Notes under the pieces: generated by a model
What the model saw: only the letters and a program-made list of their open reading frames with translations
Database searches by the model: none
What the model was told of the DNA's origin: nothing
In this document: positions 8,563 through 18,300 of the stretch, one piece after another
Position numbering within the stretch: the stretch's first letter is position 1
How the letters are laid out: each line of letters starts with the position of its first letter
Assembly (NCBI RefSeq): GCF_016862955.1
Contig: NZ_BONY01000076.1
Coordinates: forward strand, 1 to 45,136
Reading direction: 5' to 3'
DNA: 45,136 nucleotides
Source of the DNA: Rhizocola hellebori
GTDB lineage: Bacteria; Actinomycetota; Actinomycetes; Mycobacteriales; Micromonosporaceae
Made by a program: the position numbers and the translations under genes

Positions 8563-8946
8563 TAGATCTCCTGATTATGTTGATCCTAAAGGATACCGCA
8601 CATGATCAGGAACAACACGAACGACCGTCCTATAGTCCTTGGCGGACGGACAGCACCAAAAGATCAGTCGGCGCGTTGATGGCTCGATCCGCATTGGGTG
8701 GAGGGGGGCGAGGGCTGGCGGCTCGGCTTCGGCAGCCGTGGGCTGGGTATGTCGAACAGCGACGGCTCCTCTATAGAGTGGGTGTATCGGTTAGCCTCGT
8801 GCGGATTCCGCTTCGAGACGAGGTCGCGGCTGTCCGCAATGGCTCCATGACCGCAGGATCGAGGGTCTTGATGCCCGTGTTTGTTTGTTGATGATGAGAT
8901 GATCCCAGCTGATGTGACCGGCGATCAGCGAAAGGTGCGGGGTGGG

Positions 8947-9591
8947 ATGACGCCGCCAGATTCTGGAGGAATCAACGGGCGATTCCGGTCGTGGTGGGTG
9001 GCTATACCGTTGGAGAGTGTTGGGCCGCTGCGGTTCGGTATGACCATGGACGAGGCTGCGTCGGCGCAATCCGAGGCGTATGAGCTTCGCCGGTTCCAGG
9101 CTGAGCCGTACTTTCCAGAGATCGTGGGGATCGAACTGGGTTCCCGCCCGGCGGAACCAGCACTATACGAGTACTTCGACAAGTCCGGGCGGCTGTTCTG
9201 CATTGCGGCTGACGCCGTTCGAGGGCCTGTGATAACTCTGGACGGGATGGAGTTGACCGGCGGTAACCCTGCCGAACTGGAGCGGTGGCTGTTCGACGTG
9301 TCTGGATCCATGGGTGGTGGTTTGCGTTACGGGCCGCGTGCCAATCCAGGTATCGATGGGCTGGGCCTGGTCCTGCGGGTGCAGGACACTGCTGACGGAT
9401 TGCTGGTCCGACCCGTGGTGGTGGGCCGTGATTGGGCCGACCGTTGTACTGACGACTGGGAAGGTGCGATCCCTGAATGCGAATGGGTTGGATGCCTCTG
9501 GCCTGACCCGAGGGTCCCAGGTAGGGCGAAGGTGTGGCCCACGGTGGGAGAAATGCCGAGTTGGGCCGGCAGGTGGTCGCCGCCGTTCTAG
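8947..9591 (+). CDS. Hypothetical protein, possibly immunity-like
   Basis: 214 residues from ATG 8947; the frame is open from TTG 8881. The upstream 22 residues are charged and less convincing. The N-terminal IPLESVGPLRFGMTMDEA motif ('vGp-l-rFGMs-xEa') is common in small actinobacterial proteins thought to include polymorphic-toxin immunity proteins. Cysteines occur at CIAAD, CTDD, CEWVGC. No signal or membrane segment, so probably cytosolic. It converges with the small gene at 9672-9986 across an 80-bp gap. No toxin gene is seen nearby. Confidence 0.7.
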   Translation: MTPPDSGGINGRFRSWWVAIPLESVGPLRFGMTMDEAASAQSEAYELRRFQAEPYFPEIVGIELGSRPAEPALYEYFDKSGRLFCIAADAVRGPVITLDGMELTGGNPAELERWLFDVSGSMGGGLRYGPRANPGIDGLGLVLRVQDTADGLLVRPVVVGRDWADRCTDDWEGAIPECEWVGCLWPDPRVPGRAKVWPTVGEMPSWAGRWSPPF

Positions 9592-9671
9592 GGCGGCAAC
9601 GTCACCTGGTGAAAACGCTCCATAGCCGTTTCGTTATCGGACGGCGCATGTGTCATGTCGGGCAACCGCTG

Positions 9672-9986
9672 CTACTGCGGCGCCTCCAATAGCCGCTGGG
9701 CGCGCTTCACTAGCAGCGGCATCAGCCGGCGTCGCCACGTGTCGAGATCGACCATCCCGCTCGACATCCCACCACGTGCGTAACGCTCTACGTATACCGA
9801 GGAGGCCGGGTAGCTGAGGAGGTCGAGACCGACGAGCTCAGTGAATCCCCGGTTTAGCAGGCTAGCCACCTCATCGGCCGAACCTGGGATGTCTTGACCG
9901 GACAGATGTTCACGTAGAGCACGCCATACATGCGGGTCCCCGCGGAGGCCCCAGCTAGCAGGCTCCCGTTTAAAGACATCATCCAT
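9672..9986 (-). CDS. Small hypothetical protein (104 aa)
   Basis: The frame opens at 10055, but the natural start is the ATG at 9986 (MDDVFKREPASWGLRGDP). The 'PxxWGLRGDPxxWxxLRxxL' opening and the W-x-x-R-x-x-P-L-L end are coherent protein sequence with no signal peptide or membrane helix. This type of compact orphan is frequent beside toxin/immunity islands in actinomycetes, so an immunity-like role is possible but only inferred. Confidence 0.7.
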   Translation of the reverse strand: MDDVFKREPASWGLRGDPHVWRALREHLSGQDIPGSADEVASLLNRGFTELVGLDLLSYPASSVYVERYARGGMSSGMVDLDTWRRRLMPLLVKRAQRLLEAPQ

Positions 9987-10129
9987 GTTGACAGCTGTGT
10001 CGTCATGTGCCACTGGCCCAGTCTTACACCAGGCGCTCCACAACGGAATCGGCAAGGCGGCCCTTGCCCGTGCCGCTGGCCTGGAGAACGAACTGGTGAG
10101 CGCGAGACGATGGTGCTCGGTCCTGCGAC

Positions 10130-10330
10130 TGCGCTGGCCGCCATCGGACGCCGTCGTCGCGCCGACCTGATCTCCTTGGCGCGCGCATTGGTGGGGAACC
10201 CGTTTCGGACGTCGTCGTCGCTGCGCGCAGATCTCTCTTGCCGGTGCTGTTTCTTAGGGAACCCGTTTCGGACGCGGTCGTCGCTGCGCGCTGGCATCTT
10301 TCCGGTGCTGTTGGTCGGGGAAGAGATCGG
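10130..10330 (+). repeat. Three tandem units of the dispersed repeat
   Basis: The core GGACG[CT][CG]GTCGTCGC starts at 10146, 10207 and 10270, giving spacings of 61 and 63 bp. The second and third units share GGGAACCCGTTTCGGACG and a downstream 'TTGCCGGTGCTGTT' or 'TTTCCGGTGCTGTT' segment. This is the clearest tandem set of the family and defines its unit length. Confidence 0.85.
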
Positions 10331-11076
10331 TCACTGGTGTCCCTTCGTGTCGCAGTGGTTGTGCCGGGTGAGTCCGTCACGGTTCGCTCCGCGCAGCGTC
10401 CGATCTACTCGATCATGGTGTCTCGTCTCGGTAGAGGCGGTGCCTGGAGGTGCTCGGCATGCTGCTCTGCGGCGGAGAGTCGAAGCGTCCGCGTTGCGGC
10501 GGATCATGGCGGTGGTGCTAGCCTGCCCGAAGAAATCGATCAAGCCAAGGCGTGGGCCGCGGTGCCGCCACCAAGCAATGACGAGAGCGGTGATCTGGGT
10601 CTTGGTCTCATCAGATACGAGCTTTAGTGCGTCACCCATCAACGGCCTGACTGTGTGCTTGTAAACCTCCGGATCGGCCTGCGATCAGCTCAGTGCTTAC
10701 ATGCGAACTCCGATGTGTTCCGGCTGCGTCTCGGTCGATGAGTCCTTATCGGACGCCGTTGGCTGTTTCGCTCTGGAGCCGTTCGCGAACAGCTCTGGGG
10801 TCGTTGGGCCGAGAACTTCACTGGCCGCCGGCGCGATGTTCCTCGCGGTTGGATGGCGGCGGCGAGTCGCGGCCGGATTGGACCGAGTGGAATCCCGTTC
10901 GGTATCGGTGGTAAGCCTCACTGTCCGGCGTTCGCTAGGAGCAGCGACTCCGGGAGTGGACTGGTGACACGGGGTTGATCTGCTGTGGACTGCTGCCCCG
11001 GCGGCGAGTCACGCTATCGATGTCTTGACTCCGACATGATTAGTCACCAGCGCTCACACGCTGTAGTCTCGCGCGG
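10331..11076. other. About 0.75 kb without a credible gene
   Basis: Several frames of 70-100 codons exist on both strands but none shows actinobacterial codon bias or a recognisable motif. One minus-strand frame ending near 10500 begins MMGDALKLVSDETKTQIT and might be a gene fragment. The stretch separates the repeat cluster from the lipoprotein operon and probably holds that operon's promoter; I could not fix -10/-35 boxes. Confidence 0.45.
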
Positions 11077-12018
11077 ATGCAGGTCCGCCATCTTGTTCGA
11101 ACATCATTGGCCGCCGCACTTTTCCTCGTCGTGGCCGCATGCGGCACCCACGCGCCCGCTCGGTCGCAAGACGCCGCCTCGTCCGTCCCAGGTACCGTGC
11201 CCGCTTCCGTTTCCCCCGGCATTGCGCCCGCGTGCGCGAACGGCCCGGTGTCGAACCCGGCCACGGGCGGAGGTGACGATCTCAAGGTCGAGATCCTGCA
11301 CCAGCAAGGTGGCGGAGCTGGCTGGAACCTTGCTCTGCCGGCTAGCTCGGCTAAGAATTTCCCAGAGCTCGCCGGTACGGCGCAGGGGACGGATGCGTTC
11401 GGATCGTTCTCACGCGCGTTCGACGACGGCGGCGCGTTTTCCTACGACGGGGCAGTCCTGGAGCTATCGCTTTACAACCTGCGGTCGAGTGGACTGACGA
11501 TCCACGACATCCGCGTCGTGAACAAGCGGGTCGTATGCCCTCCTGATGGCCTGCTCTTCCTGGAGGGCAACGAAGGCGGCGATTTCGTCAACATCGCCTT
11601 CCACCTCGACGCCGCGGCGCCGATCGCCCATGAGAAGACCGTGAGCGGCGAGATCAAGACCGAGCCGTACTTCGGCGCTCACGTGATCCCGGTCAAAGCC
11701 AAGGATCAGATCACCGTCGAGATGGACATGAGCGGAGTCACCTTCGCCTACGAATTCGACCTCGCCGTCGACTACACGGTTGGCGGTGCGAAACATACCC
11801 AGCTCGTACGGCGGCGCAATGGTCCCTTCCGGGTCACAACCCCGCTGTGTCCCCGTCCTGATGCGCGTTCTCGGTTGAGTGACAGTGACGTGTCGCGCCT
11901 CAAGGCCCAGCGTTATGGGCTCATCCGGCAGCGGCTGGGGGAGGTCGACGCAGCGGGGGCGTATATCTACAAGAACTTCACCACGGCCGAATTCCTCAAG
12001 TCGTGCCCGACATGGTAA
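11077..12018 (+). CDS. Lipoprotein of unknown function
   Basis: 313 residues. The N terminus has a basic n-region, hydrophobic core and lipobox LVVAAC with the acylated Cys at 22, followed by a Ser/Pro/Ala-rich linker. The mature domain (about 70-313) is beta-rich, with cysteines at PACANG, VVCPPD, PLCPRP and SCPTW, and should lie outside the membrane. Residues about 275-300 are a charged helix. I do not recognise the family. Its 3' end overlaps the next gene by 16 bp, so the two form a translationally coupled operon and their products probably act together at the cell surface. Confidence 0.75.
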   Translation: MQVRHLVRTSLAAALFLVVAACGTHAPARSQDAASSVPGTVPASVSPGIAPACANGPVSNPATGGGDDLKVEILHQQGGGAGWNLALPASSAKNFPELAGTAQGTDAFGSFSRAFDDGGAFSYDGAVLELSLYNLRSSGLTIHDIRVVNKRVVCPPDGLLFLEGNEGGDFVNIAFHLDAAAPIAHEKTVSGEIKTEPYFGAHVIPVKAKDQITVEMDMSGVTFAYEFDLAVDYTVGGAKHTQLVRRRNGPFRVTTPLCPRPDARSRLSDSDVSRLKAQRYGLIRQRLGEVDAAGAYIYKNFTTAEFLKSCPTW

Positions 12019-12686
12019 GGCGCGAGTGGCGGCGCAGCCGCTCAGGGATCAACGTCCCGACTGACCACCTTTCGGTGTACGAGAGAACGGACCTCAAACA
12101 CACCCGATGGCAGGCTGTGATGGCTACAGCCGGGGCTGTCTTTGCCTTGCTTGCGTTGATCGGATCCGCTGCCGCGCTTGTCTACACCGCCAAGGCGTGG
12201 GACGCGCAAAAGACCCTCAACGAGCAGCAGATCGCGCTCAACACGGTTACGCAAGAACGCCAACGACGCGTCTACAGCTCCCGTGTCGCCCTGTGGGCCA
12301 CAGTCGGCACCGACTTTAGCAGCATACGGCCGGCGGGTATCGACATCAACGTGCAGAATCGGTCGCCAGTCCCGCTGCGGCGGATGCGGCTGCTCGTTCC
12401 ACTCGAATCCGGCCGCGTCGCCGAGGCTCGGATCGAAGATCTACCGCCCTGTTCCGGCCGCACCATGCGGATCGCCCCTCCTGCGGGCGAGCGCTTCGCC
12501 TCGACAAGCGAGCAGTGGCTGGGCTACGCCGCAGTGGCGCTGGAGTTCGAAGAGACCGGCAGATTCTGGCGGCTCGGCGAGAAAGGCCTGACGCAACTTG
12601 ACTCCGAATCCCCACCGAACACCGCTCACCTGCAGCGCACCGTACCTGCAGAGCTTTCCGTGACCGACTGCGGCGAGGGCGCCTAA
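12003..12686 (+). CDS. Single-pass membrane protein, partner of the lipoprotein
   Basis: 227 residues. A basic N terminus (about 40 residues) is followed by one hydrophobic helix (about 42-65, TAGAVFALLALIGSAAALVYT), then a predicted coil (DAQKTLNEQQIALNTVTQER) and a beta-rich domain ending in VTDCGEGA. The helix-plus-coil arrangement is like many actinobacterial anchored proteins of unknown role. It starts inside the 3' end of the upstream lipoprotein gene and its TAA overlaps by 4 bp the stop of the converging NACHT gene. That overlap is probably the scar of the deletion that shortened the NACHT gene. Confidence 0.72.
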   Translation: MPDMVRREWRRSRSGINVPTDHLSVYERTDLKHTRWQAVMATAGAVFALLALIGSAAALVYTAKAWDAQKTLNEQQIALNTVTQERQRRVYSSRVALWATVGTDFSSIRPAGIDINVQNRSPVPLRRMRLLVPLESGRVAEARIEDLPPCSGRTMRIAPPAGERFASTSEQWLGYAAVALEFEETGRFWRLGEKGLTQLDSESPPNTAHLQRTVPAELSVTDCGEGA

Positions 12687-13867
12687 ATTCGGCCGGGGAT
12701 CGCAGCGAAGTCATCAGCGTCGACGGTATCCACTACAGGGTTCCGCGCCGACAAAGCCACCGCTAGTTGCCCCGCCGGGTAAGCGTTTAGGTGCGCGAAC
12801 ACCTCCCTCCAGCGATTGTCCGTCTCAGAAGCACGACTCAAGACGTAGCGGATGATCTGGCTCACCGTAAGAGGGGAAATCTCGATAATGAGGGCTTCAG
12901 TTAGCAGTTGGCCCGTCGACATGACAGCGTAGGTGAATTCGGGAGAACGAGAGGTCAGCACAAACGGCTTGCCGGTCATCGCCGCGTTGATCTCGGCGAT
13001 CGCTCTCTCATGCTGCTGTGGCGGCATTTCATCGAATCCGTCGAGTATGGGAACAATCTTTCCCTCCAAAATCAGCCTCTTAGCTGCAGAGTCACCTTCT
13101 GCATTCCGCTTGCGCAGAAACGGATACTCTGCCTCGATCCTCGATGCCAGATATTCTTCGAGATGCTGCTCATCAGCCGCCCAGTCGCATAATGGTGCCA
13201 GCACGGGGACAGAACTGTGACTTCGGTTCGGATCCGCCATGTCAAGGAGTAGCAGCATCGCCGCGATGGTCTTTCCTGAACCCCCACCACCAAGGACTAC
13301 CAGCTGCTGTGATGGAATCGACGCGACTAGAACCGAGAGCTCAGTTAGCCGCCCTCGACCCATCGTGTCGTTTCGTGGCCTTGCCACCCCTAGTCGCTCG
13401 CCCGTATGCAGCGATGCGAGGCGAACCCAATACAGATCAAGCGCACCTCCTTTGGCAACGCCCTGTCTGCCCATTTCTTGCGTCCATTGCCGGTGAATCA
13501 CGGTGGCAAGGGCCTGCAGTTCGCCACCAGCTGAAGAGGCGGCATCCGCGACAGCTCGTCGCTTAATGGCCCACCTCGCAAGCAGCGTCCTAAATGTCCA
13601 GCCGCCGAATATCAACGCCACGCCGAATGCTCCCATTTCGCGAATGTTGTTGAGAGCGTCCTGCCCAACACGCACTGACATTAAGCCAGTCATCCAGGTC
13701 AACAGTGTCGGTATCCAGATGCCAGCCAAAAGGTATACAGTCGCAAACGCTGCAATGCCAAACAGACCTGCAATCAGCAATTTGCCGGCCGAGCTCTTCA
13801 ACGCCGCCACCGCGATAGACCCCACTGCGCATCCATTAGGTCCACACATTGTGGCACCCTGCCGCAA
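12683..13867 (-). CDS. Membrane-anchored NACHT protein, C-terminally truncated
   Basis: 394 residues. Hydrophobic helices near 28-58 (LLIAGLFGIAAFATVYLLAG and following) and 78-92 precede a NACHT ATPase: P-loop GGGGSGKT at about 187-194 and Walker B ILDGFDEMPP near 270. After the 'LTVSQIIRYVLSRA...RWREVFAHL' segment, the intact relative at 27978-30581 continues with another 500 residues (helical region, many TM segments, an HSRLHEYLA end). This protein stops after 'VALSARNPVVDTVDADDF'. It therefore lacks its whole sensor or membrane C terminus. It may be dead, or act as a free switch module. An alternative start is the ATG at 13849. Confidence 0.85.
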   Translation of the reverse strand: MRQGATMCGPNGCAVGSIAVAALKSSAGKLLIAGLFGIAAFATVYLLAGIWIPTLLTWMTGLMSVRVGQDALNNIREMGAFGVALIFGGWTFRTLLARWAIKRRAVADAASSAGGELQALATVIHRQWTQEMGRQGVAKGGALDLYWVRLASLHTGERLGVARPRNDTMGRGRLTELSVLVASIPSQQLVVLGGGGSGKTIAAMLLLLDMADPNRSHSSVPVLAPLCDWAADEQHLEEYLASRIEAEYPFLRKRNAEGDSAAKRLILEGKIVPILDGFDEMPPQQHERAIAEINAAMTGKPFVLTSRSPEFTYAVMSTGQLLTEALIIEISPLTVSQIIRYVLSRASETDNRWREVFAHLNAYPAGQLAVALSARNPVVDTVDADDFAAIPGRI

Positions 13868-14031
13868 TGCTGACTATTGGATCGACCAGCCGGGCCTCGA
13901 TGTGCCTGCAAGGCATCACCTAGTTGGCCGCACTTCGAGGTCGATCAACTATGTTTTTCGGCCTGATCACGATGCGAGCGTGCCCGTGTGCATGAGGAGA
14001 TCCGAGTATCGACGTCATCGATACTTCGATC

Positions 14032-14706
14032 GTGTCGATGTACACGCCACTACAGCCAGAGCCAGGCGACAGCCCTGCGCCGTCCTGGGTGCGAAAGGTA
14101 AATTCGATAGCTGCACTCGTTGGCGCGTTCGCTGCTCTATTGGGTGCGATCATTGGCATTTTCGTATGGATGGGCAGAGAACCAATACCAGATCCCAACG
14201 CCCGCCCTCCGAGCGCCGCCACTTCACCGACGTTGGGACAAGCCTCAACGAGCACATCCTCGCCGCATGTTCGACCAATAGAGCATCTGGAATCACTCGG
14301 ATTGATCCGGATCAAGGGCGATGTTCGCGATGGAACGAGGATAGTTGTCCCCGATTCCGGCAGATACAGATTCGTCTATCGAGAAGGTTCGTATTCAACA
14401 TATCCAGAGAATGCCCCCGCGCCCAAAGGGATCCTGACCTGGCGAACTGCAATCTATGCGTTCCGCAATGGCGGTCCAACATGGAACGGACAAGATATCA
14501 GGCAGTCGGATGCTTTCGCGATCATCGCCGATACTGGCGATAAGGCAACACTGTTGGAAGTGGAGACTGCCGCTGCTGGCTCACAGACCGAGGTCGAAAT
14601 CACCGCTGGCGACTACCTGAGTCTTGTGGGCGTCGACGGTTACTCTTATTATTCGGGCAATCCTGGAACGGTAACTCTTGAATGGTTCCGGGTCACGTAT
14701 TCATAG
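14032..14706 (+). CDS. Single-pass membrane protein with exported domain
   Basis: 224 residues, GTG start. A Pro-rich cytoplasmic tail (about 20 residues) leads into one TM helix (about 25-47, IAALVGAFAALLGAIIGIFVWM), then a low-complexity Pro/Ser/Thr linker (50-80) and a beta-rich domain with many aromatic residues (YRFVYREGSYSTYPENAP, DGYSYYSGNPG). The type II topology places that domain outside. I do not recognise it. It is divergent from the truncated NACHT gene, with 164 bp between their starts for promoters, and lies about 250 bp upstream of the accessory/nSTAND1 pair on the same strand. Confidence 0.7.
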   Translation: MSMYTPLQPEPGDSPAPSWVRKVNSIAALVGAFAALLGAIIGIFVWMGREPIPDPNARPPSAATSPTLGQASTSTSSPHVRPIEHLESLGLIRIKGDVRDGTRIVVPDSGRYRFVYREGSYSTYPENAPAPKGILTWRTAIYAFRNGGPTWNGQDIRQSDAFAIIADTGDKATLLEVETAAAGSQTEVEITAGDYLSLVGVDGYSYYSGNPGTVTLEWFRVTYS

Positions 14707-14959
14707 GCGCCGTATGTACGGGGAACGCTCTCCGCTCCACTTCCGTGTCACACAGGCAGTCGATCACATCGCCGGCCCTGCGGCCTGGAGAGGGATGTTG
14801 ATGCCGTCTGACCCGGTGGCCTAAGCACAGATCTTGTGTGGACGGTGACGGCAGGGCGGATTCCCGACACTACCTCGAGGCCGGCGGCGGACAGCCTACG
14901 CTAACAATGTCAACATGCTCACGTTCGTATTGACCGAAGTTTCGGCTGAGGGAGACAGG

Positions 14960-15376
14960 GTGGATCCGATCGTTGTGGCCGCTGGGACGGCCCTGGTGTC
15001 GGCGATGGCGACTGATGTTTGGCAGCAGGCCCGCACAGGCATGATTACGCTGTGGCGCCGCTTCTACCCGCAGCATACTGCCGCTATCGAAGCAGACCTC
15101 GACGCGCTGCGTACGGCACTGGTCAATGCACGTCAGGCCGGAAGAACCGACGTCGAAACTGTGTTGGCCGGTGTATGGCAGGGCCGCTTACATCAGCTAC
15201 TGCATGACAATCCCACGTTCGGCGTCGAGTTGCGAGCGTTACTCGACGAGGTCCTGACCCCGCTGTTGACTCCGACGGGACAGACTCGAATCGGGACGCT
15301 CACCATGAATGCCGTGGCGACCGATCACGGTCGGGTATTTCAGGCTGGGCACGATCAGCAAATTTCTGAGCGTTGA
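14960..15376 (+). CDS. Small accessory protein upstream of nSTAND1
   Basis: 138 residues from GTG 14960, preferred over the TTG/ATG region at 14915 because GAGGGAGA sits just upstream. The product begins VDPIVVAAGTALVSAMATD; a helical, Trp-containing middle (W-x-x-R-L-x-x-L-L) leads to the C-terminal HGRVFQAGHDQ motif. This is a recurrent actinobacterial small protein encoded next to STAND ATPases and related effectors. Its consistent position suggests an adaptor or death-domain-like linker that recruits the neighbour. Only 4 bp separate its stop from the ATG of the nSTAND1 gene, which strongly implies co-translation. Confidence 0.75.
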   Translation: MDPIVVAAGTALVSAMATDVWQQARTGMITLWRRFYPQHTAAIEADLDALRTALVNARQAGRTDVETVLAGVWQGRLHQLLHDNPTFGVELRALLDEVLTPLLTPTGQTRIGTLTMNAVATDHGRVFQAGHDQQISER

Positions 15377-15380
15377 CTCG

Positions 15381-18300
15381 ATGGTCACATCCGATGAGGA
15401 GCCGTCGACTCCTTCCTCGCCTGATTCCTTGCGCGCGGGCGGTGTTCACCTTGAGGCTCATGCCTCGGGTGAGGCTCGCGTTCACCAGGCCGCCCGAGAC
15501 CTCCATCTTTATTACGGCGACGGGGTAGGTGGCCGGCAGCGTGCCATGTCCGGCGCAGTCGGCCAGGAGTGCCCCTATCCGGGGCTGGCCGCGTTCGGAC
15601 GTGAGCAGGCGCAATGGTTCTTTGGAAGAGATCAGCTCGTCGCAGAGCTGATCGGCCGCCTTGACGAACGTCTGCGAACCGGTGGCGTGCAGGTTGTCCT
15701 GGCGCCGTCTGGTGCCGGAAAGTCTTCGTTGCTGTCCGCAGGCCTGCTGTCGACATTGGACCGCGGAGCTCTGCCAGGCTCGGCTCGGTGGCCGAAGATC
15801 GTCTTTACTCCTGGCGTCGATCCGATACATGCTCTCGTTGAGCAGATCAGCTCTCTCATCGGTGAGGCAGCACCGGCAGTCGACGACCTTACGACTGACC
15901 CACGCAAATGTATCCAGGCGCTTCGCGAGGCGGTGCGACACTGCACTGGCGAGAAGGATCTACAGGCGCGTGCAGTGATAGTGGTGGACCAGTTTGAAGA
16001 GCTGTTCACGTTGTGCAGTGATCTCTCACGACGCCGCTCATTCGTGGACTTGCTCTGCCAGATCGCTGGCGTACGAGCCGAAGCCGACGACGAGCGTCCT
16101 GCAGGACTTGTTGTGATAGGGGTCCGGGCTGACTTTTACACCGCTTGCACCGAGGACCCGCAACTTCGCCTCGCGCTGCAGGATAGGCCTCTGCTGGCCG
16201 GCCCGATGTCCACTACAGAGCTGCGTGAGGCGATCCTCTATCCAGCTCAAACTGAAGGATTAGATCTTGAGCCTGGGCTCATAGAACTGCTCATGCGCGA
16301 CCTAGGGGTCGCAGACGGCGATGACGCCACGGCGAGCTATGAACCTGGTCGGCTCCCGCTCCTTGCCCACGCCTTGCGAGCGAGCTGGCAGCAACGAAAC
16401 GGCGCCACCATCACCGTGCAGGGCTACCAAGATACTGGAGGTATCCAACGGGCAATTGCCACCACCGCTGATCATACGTTCAGCGGTCTGGACGCAGCCG
16501 CTCAACGTGTGGCGAGATCGATCTTCCTCCGTCTGATCAAGATTGGAGATGGAACCGAGGACATCAGACGGCCCATCGCTCACGCTGACCTGGTACACGG
16601 AAGCACTGATAGCTCGGTCTCCGCCGTGGTGGTGTCCGCGTTTACACAGGCGCGCCTTCTCACCCTGCGACAGGACACCGTCGAGATAACACACGAAGCA
16701 TTGCTACGTAGCTGGCCGCGGTTACACGGCTGGATCAACGCTGACCGCTCCAGTCGCCTGATCCATCAGAACCTGGAAGAGGCCGCCGCCTCCTGGGAAC
16801 GCGAACGGCGCGATGCCTCCGTTTTGTATCACGGAAGCCAGCTGAAGGTCGCGAAAGCATGGAGTGCCGCTGCATCTCAGGAGGATCTCGGTCCCCTGAC
16901 ACGGGCCTTTCTCTCAGCATCAGTACGCCGACGGCGCCGTGGCATACAGCTCCGTGCCGGGCTTGTCGTGCTCGTCGTGCTCGCTCTAGGTGCGGGAGCG
17001 GTCTCGCTGTACCTGGGTAAACGTGTCCAAGATGCGAACATCGGAGATCTGCAGCAGCGCGAAACGGCAGATCGGACAATCCGCGAACGTGCGGTGGAGT
17101 TTGAGCGGATACGCCAGCAGCCGATCCGCGAACTCGAAGTATCGGCGCAGATAGATACTCTTCCGCAGGACGGTTCTGTCATGGAAGTGCGGATCACCCA
17201 TGACATGCTGTTCTCGCAACCTATGAGCTTCTTCCTAACGTCCATCCGGCACGGCCGGGTCTGGCCAACATATCTAGACATTCCAGAGCCGACCGCGGTG
17301 GAGTTTCCATGCCGCGGCCCCGCGATGGATGGCTGGTTTCGGTGGTACGAAAAGAACGAGGACCTTACTTCCACAATCCCTCTCGCCGGAGATCCGTGGG
17401 GCTACAGTTCCATAGAGTTCTCGGGGGAGGAGTTCCGCCCGTCGTCACCGCTTTCGCTGCCGCAGCGCTTCGAGCTACCGCCAATCAGCACTCTCGTCGA
17501 AAAAAGCGCTAAGTTCGAACTGTTCCGCTATCCTGCGACGAAGGGCGCGCCCGAGCGGGTCGATCCAGCTCAAGCTTCCGAACATATCGAGGTTTCCGCG
17601 GTATACGGGGAGCAAGTGCAGACCAGCTTCACCCTATTTCGCAGTCATCACACAGAAATCCAGCAGCAGACGCTAGGCGTTAACTACCTGTACCATCGCC
17701 CGCCCATAGAGCAGGAAGCACTGCTTGGCCTATACAAGCCGGCGGCCACCGTCAAGGGACTCACCGCGCTAGGCCCAGCCGACGAGCAATGGCGCAACGG
17801 CAAAGAGCCAAAAACACCTGAAGAGAACGCAACGTTTGCGGCCTTCGAAAACAACGCCGGCGTACTTAAGCCAGATGCAGTCGAGTCGGCTCGGCACTTC
17901 GAACGTGGCATAAAGTTCGGCATGGCTGCAGCCGACCAGCTTGGGCGCGATCCCAGCGCTCTCCCTGGACGAAATGGTTTATGCGCCGCCACGTTCGCCT
18001 CCCTTCGACTATCGCAACTGATCAAACCTGACAGCGATCAACGGCTCGCAGTATTGCAAGAGTCTGTCACGCGTCTAGGCAAGACCCCGAGACCGTACCG
18101 CGACTCTCCACAGGTGCACCGCTGGCTAGCAGATACCTACATGGTCTTCGCAAAAGCGTTCGCTGAACGGGGCGATCGCGAAAAAGCGCTCCGTGCTACG
18201 CAATACGCGATCGACGAAGCCGCAGCGGGTGACCAAAACGACCTCACCTTGCCTAGCGCTGATGAGTTACTTAGGCGGATTCAATCGGCAGAAAAGATCC

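Noticed and set aside
10331-10642. A 103-codon minus-strand frame beginning MMGDALKLVSDE
   Set aside because: The first 40 residues look protein-like but the rest is Arg/Ala-rich and no family is recognisable; kept only as possible debris.
9930-10664. A 244-codon plus-strand frame
   Set aside because: Covers the dispersed-repeat block and the 5' end of the minus-strand gene; product is Arg/Ser-rich with no domain.
13503-14543. A 346-codon plus-strand frame
   Set aside because: Antisense to the NACHT gene and out of phase with the gene at 14032; not protein-like.
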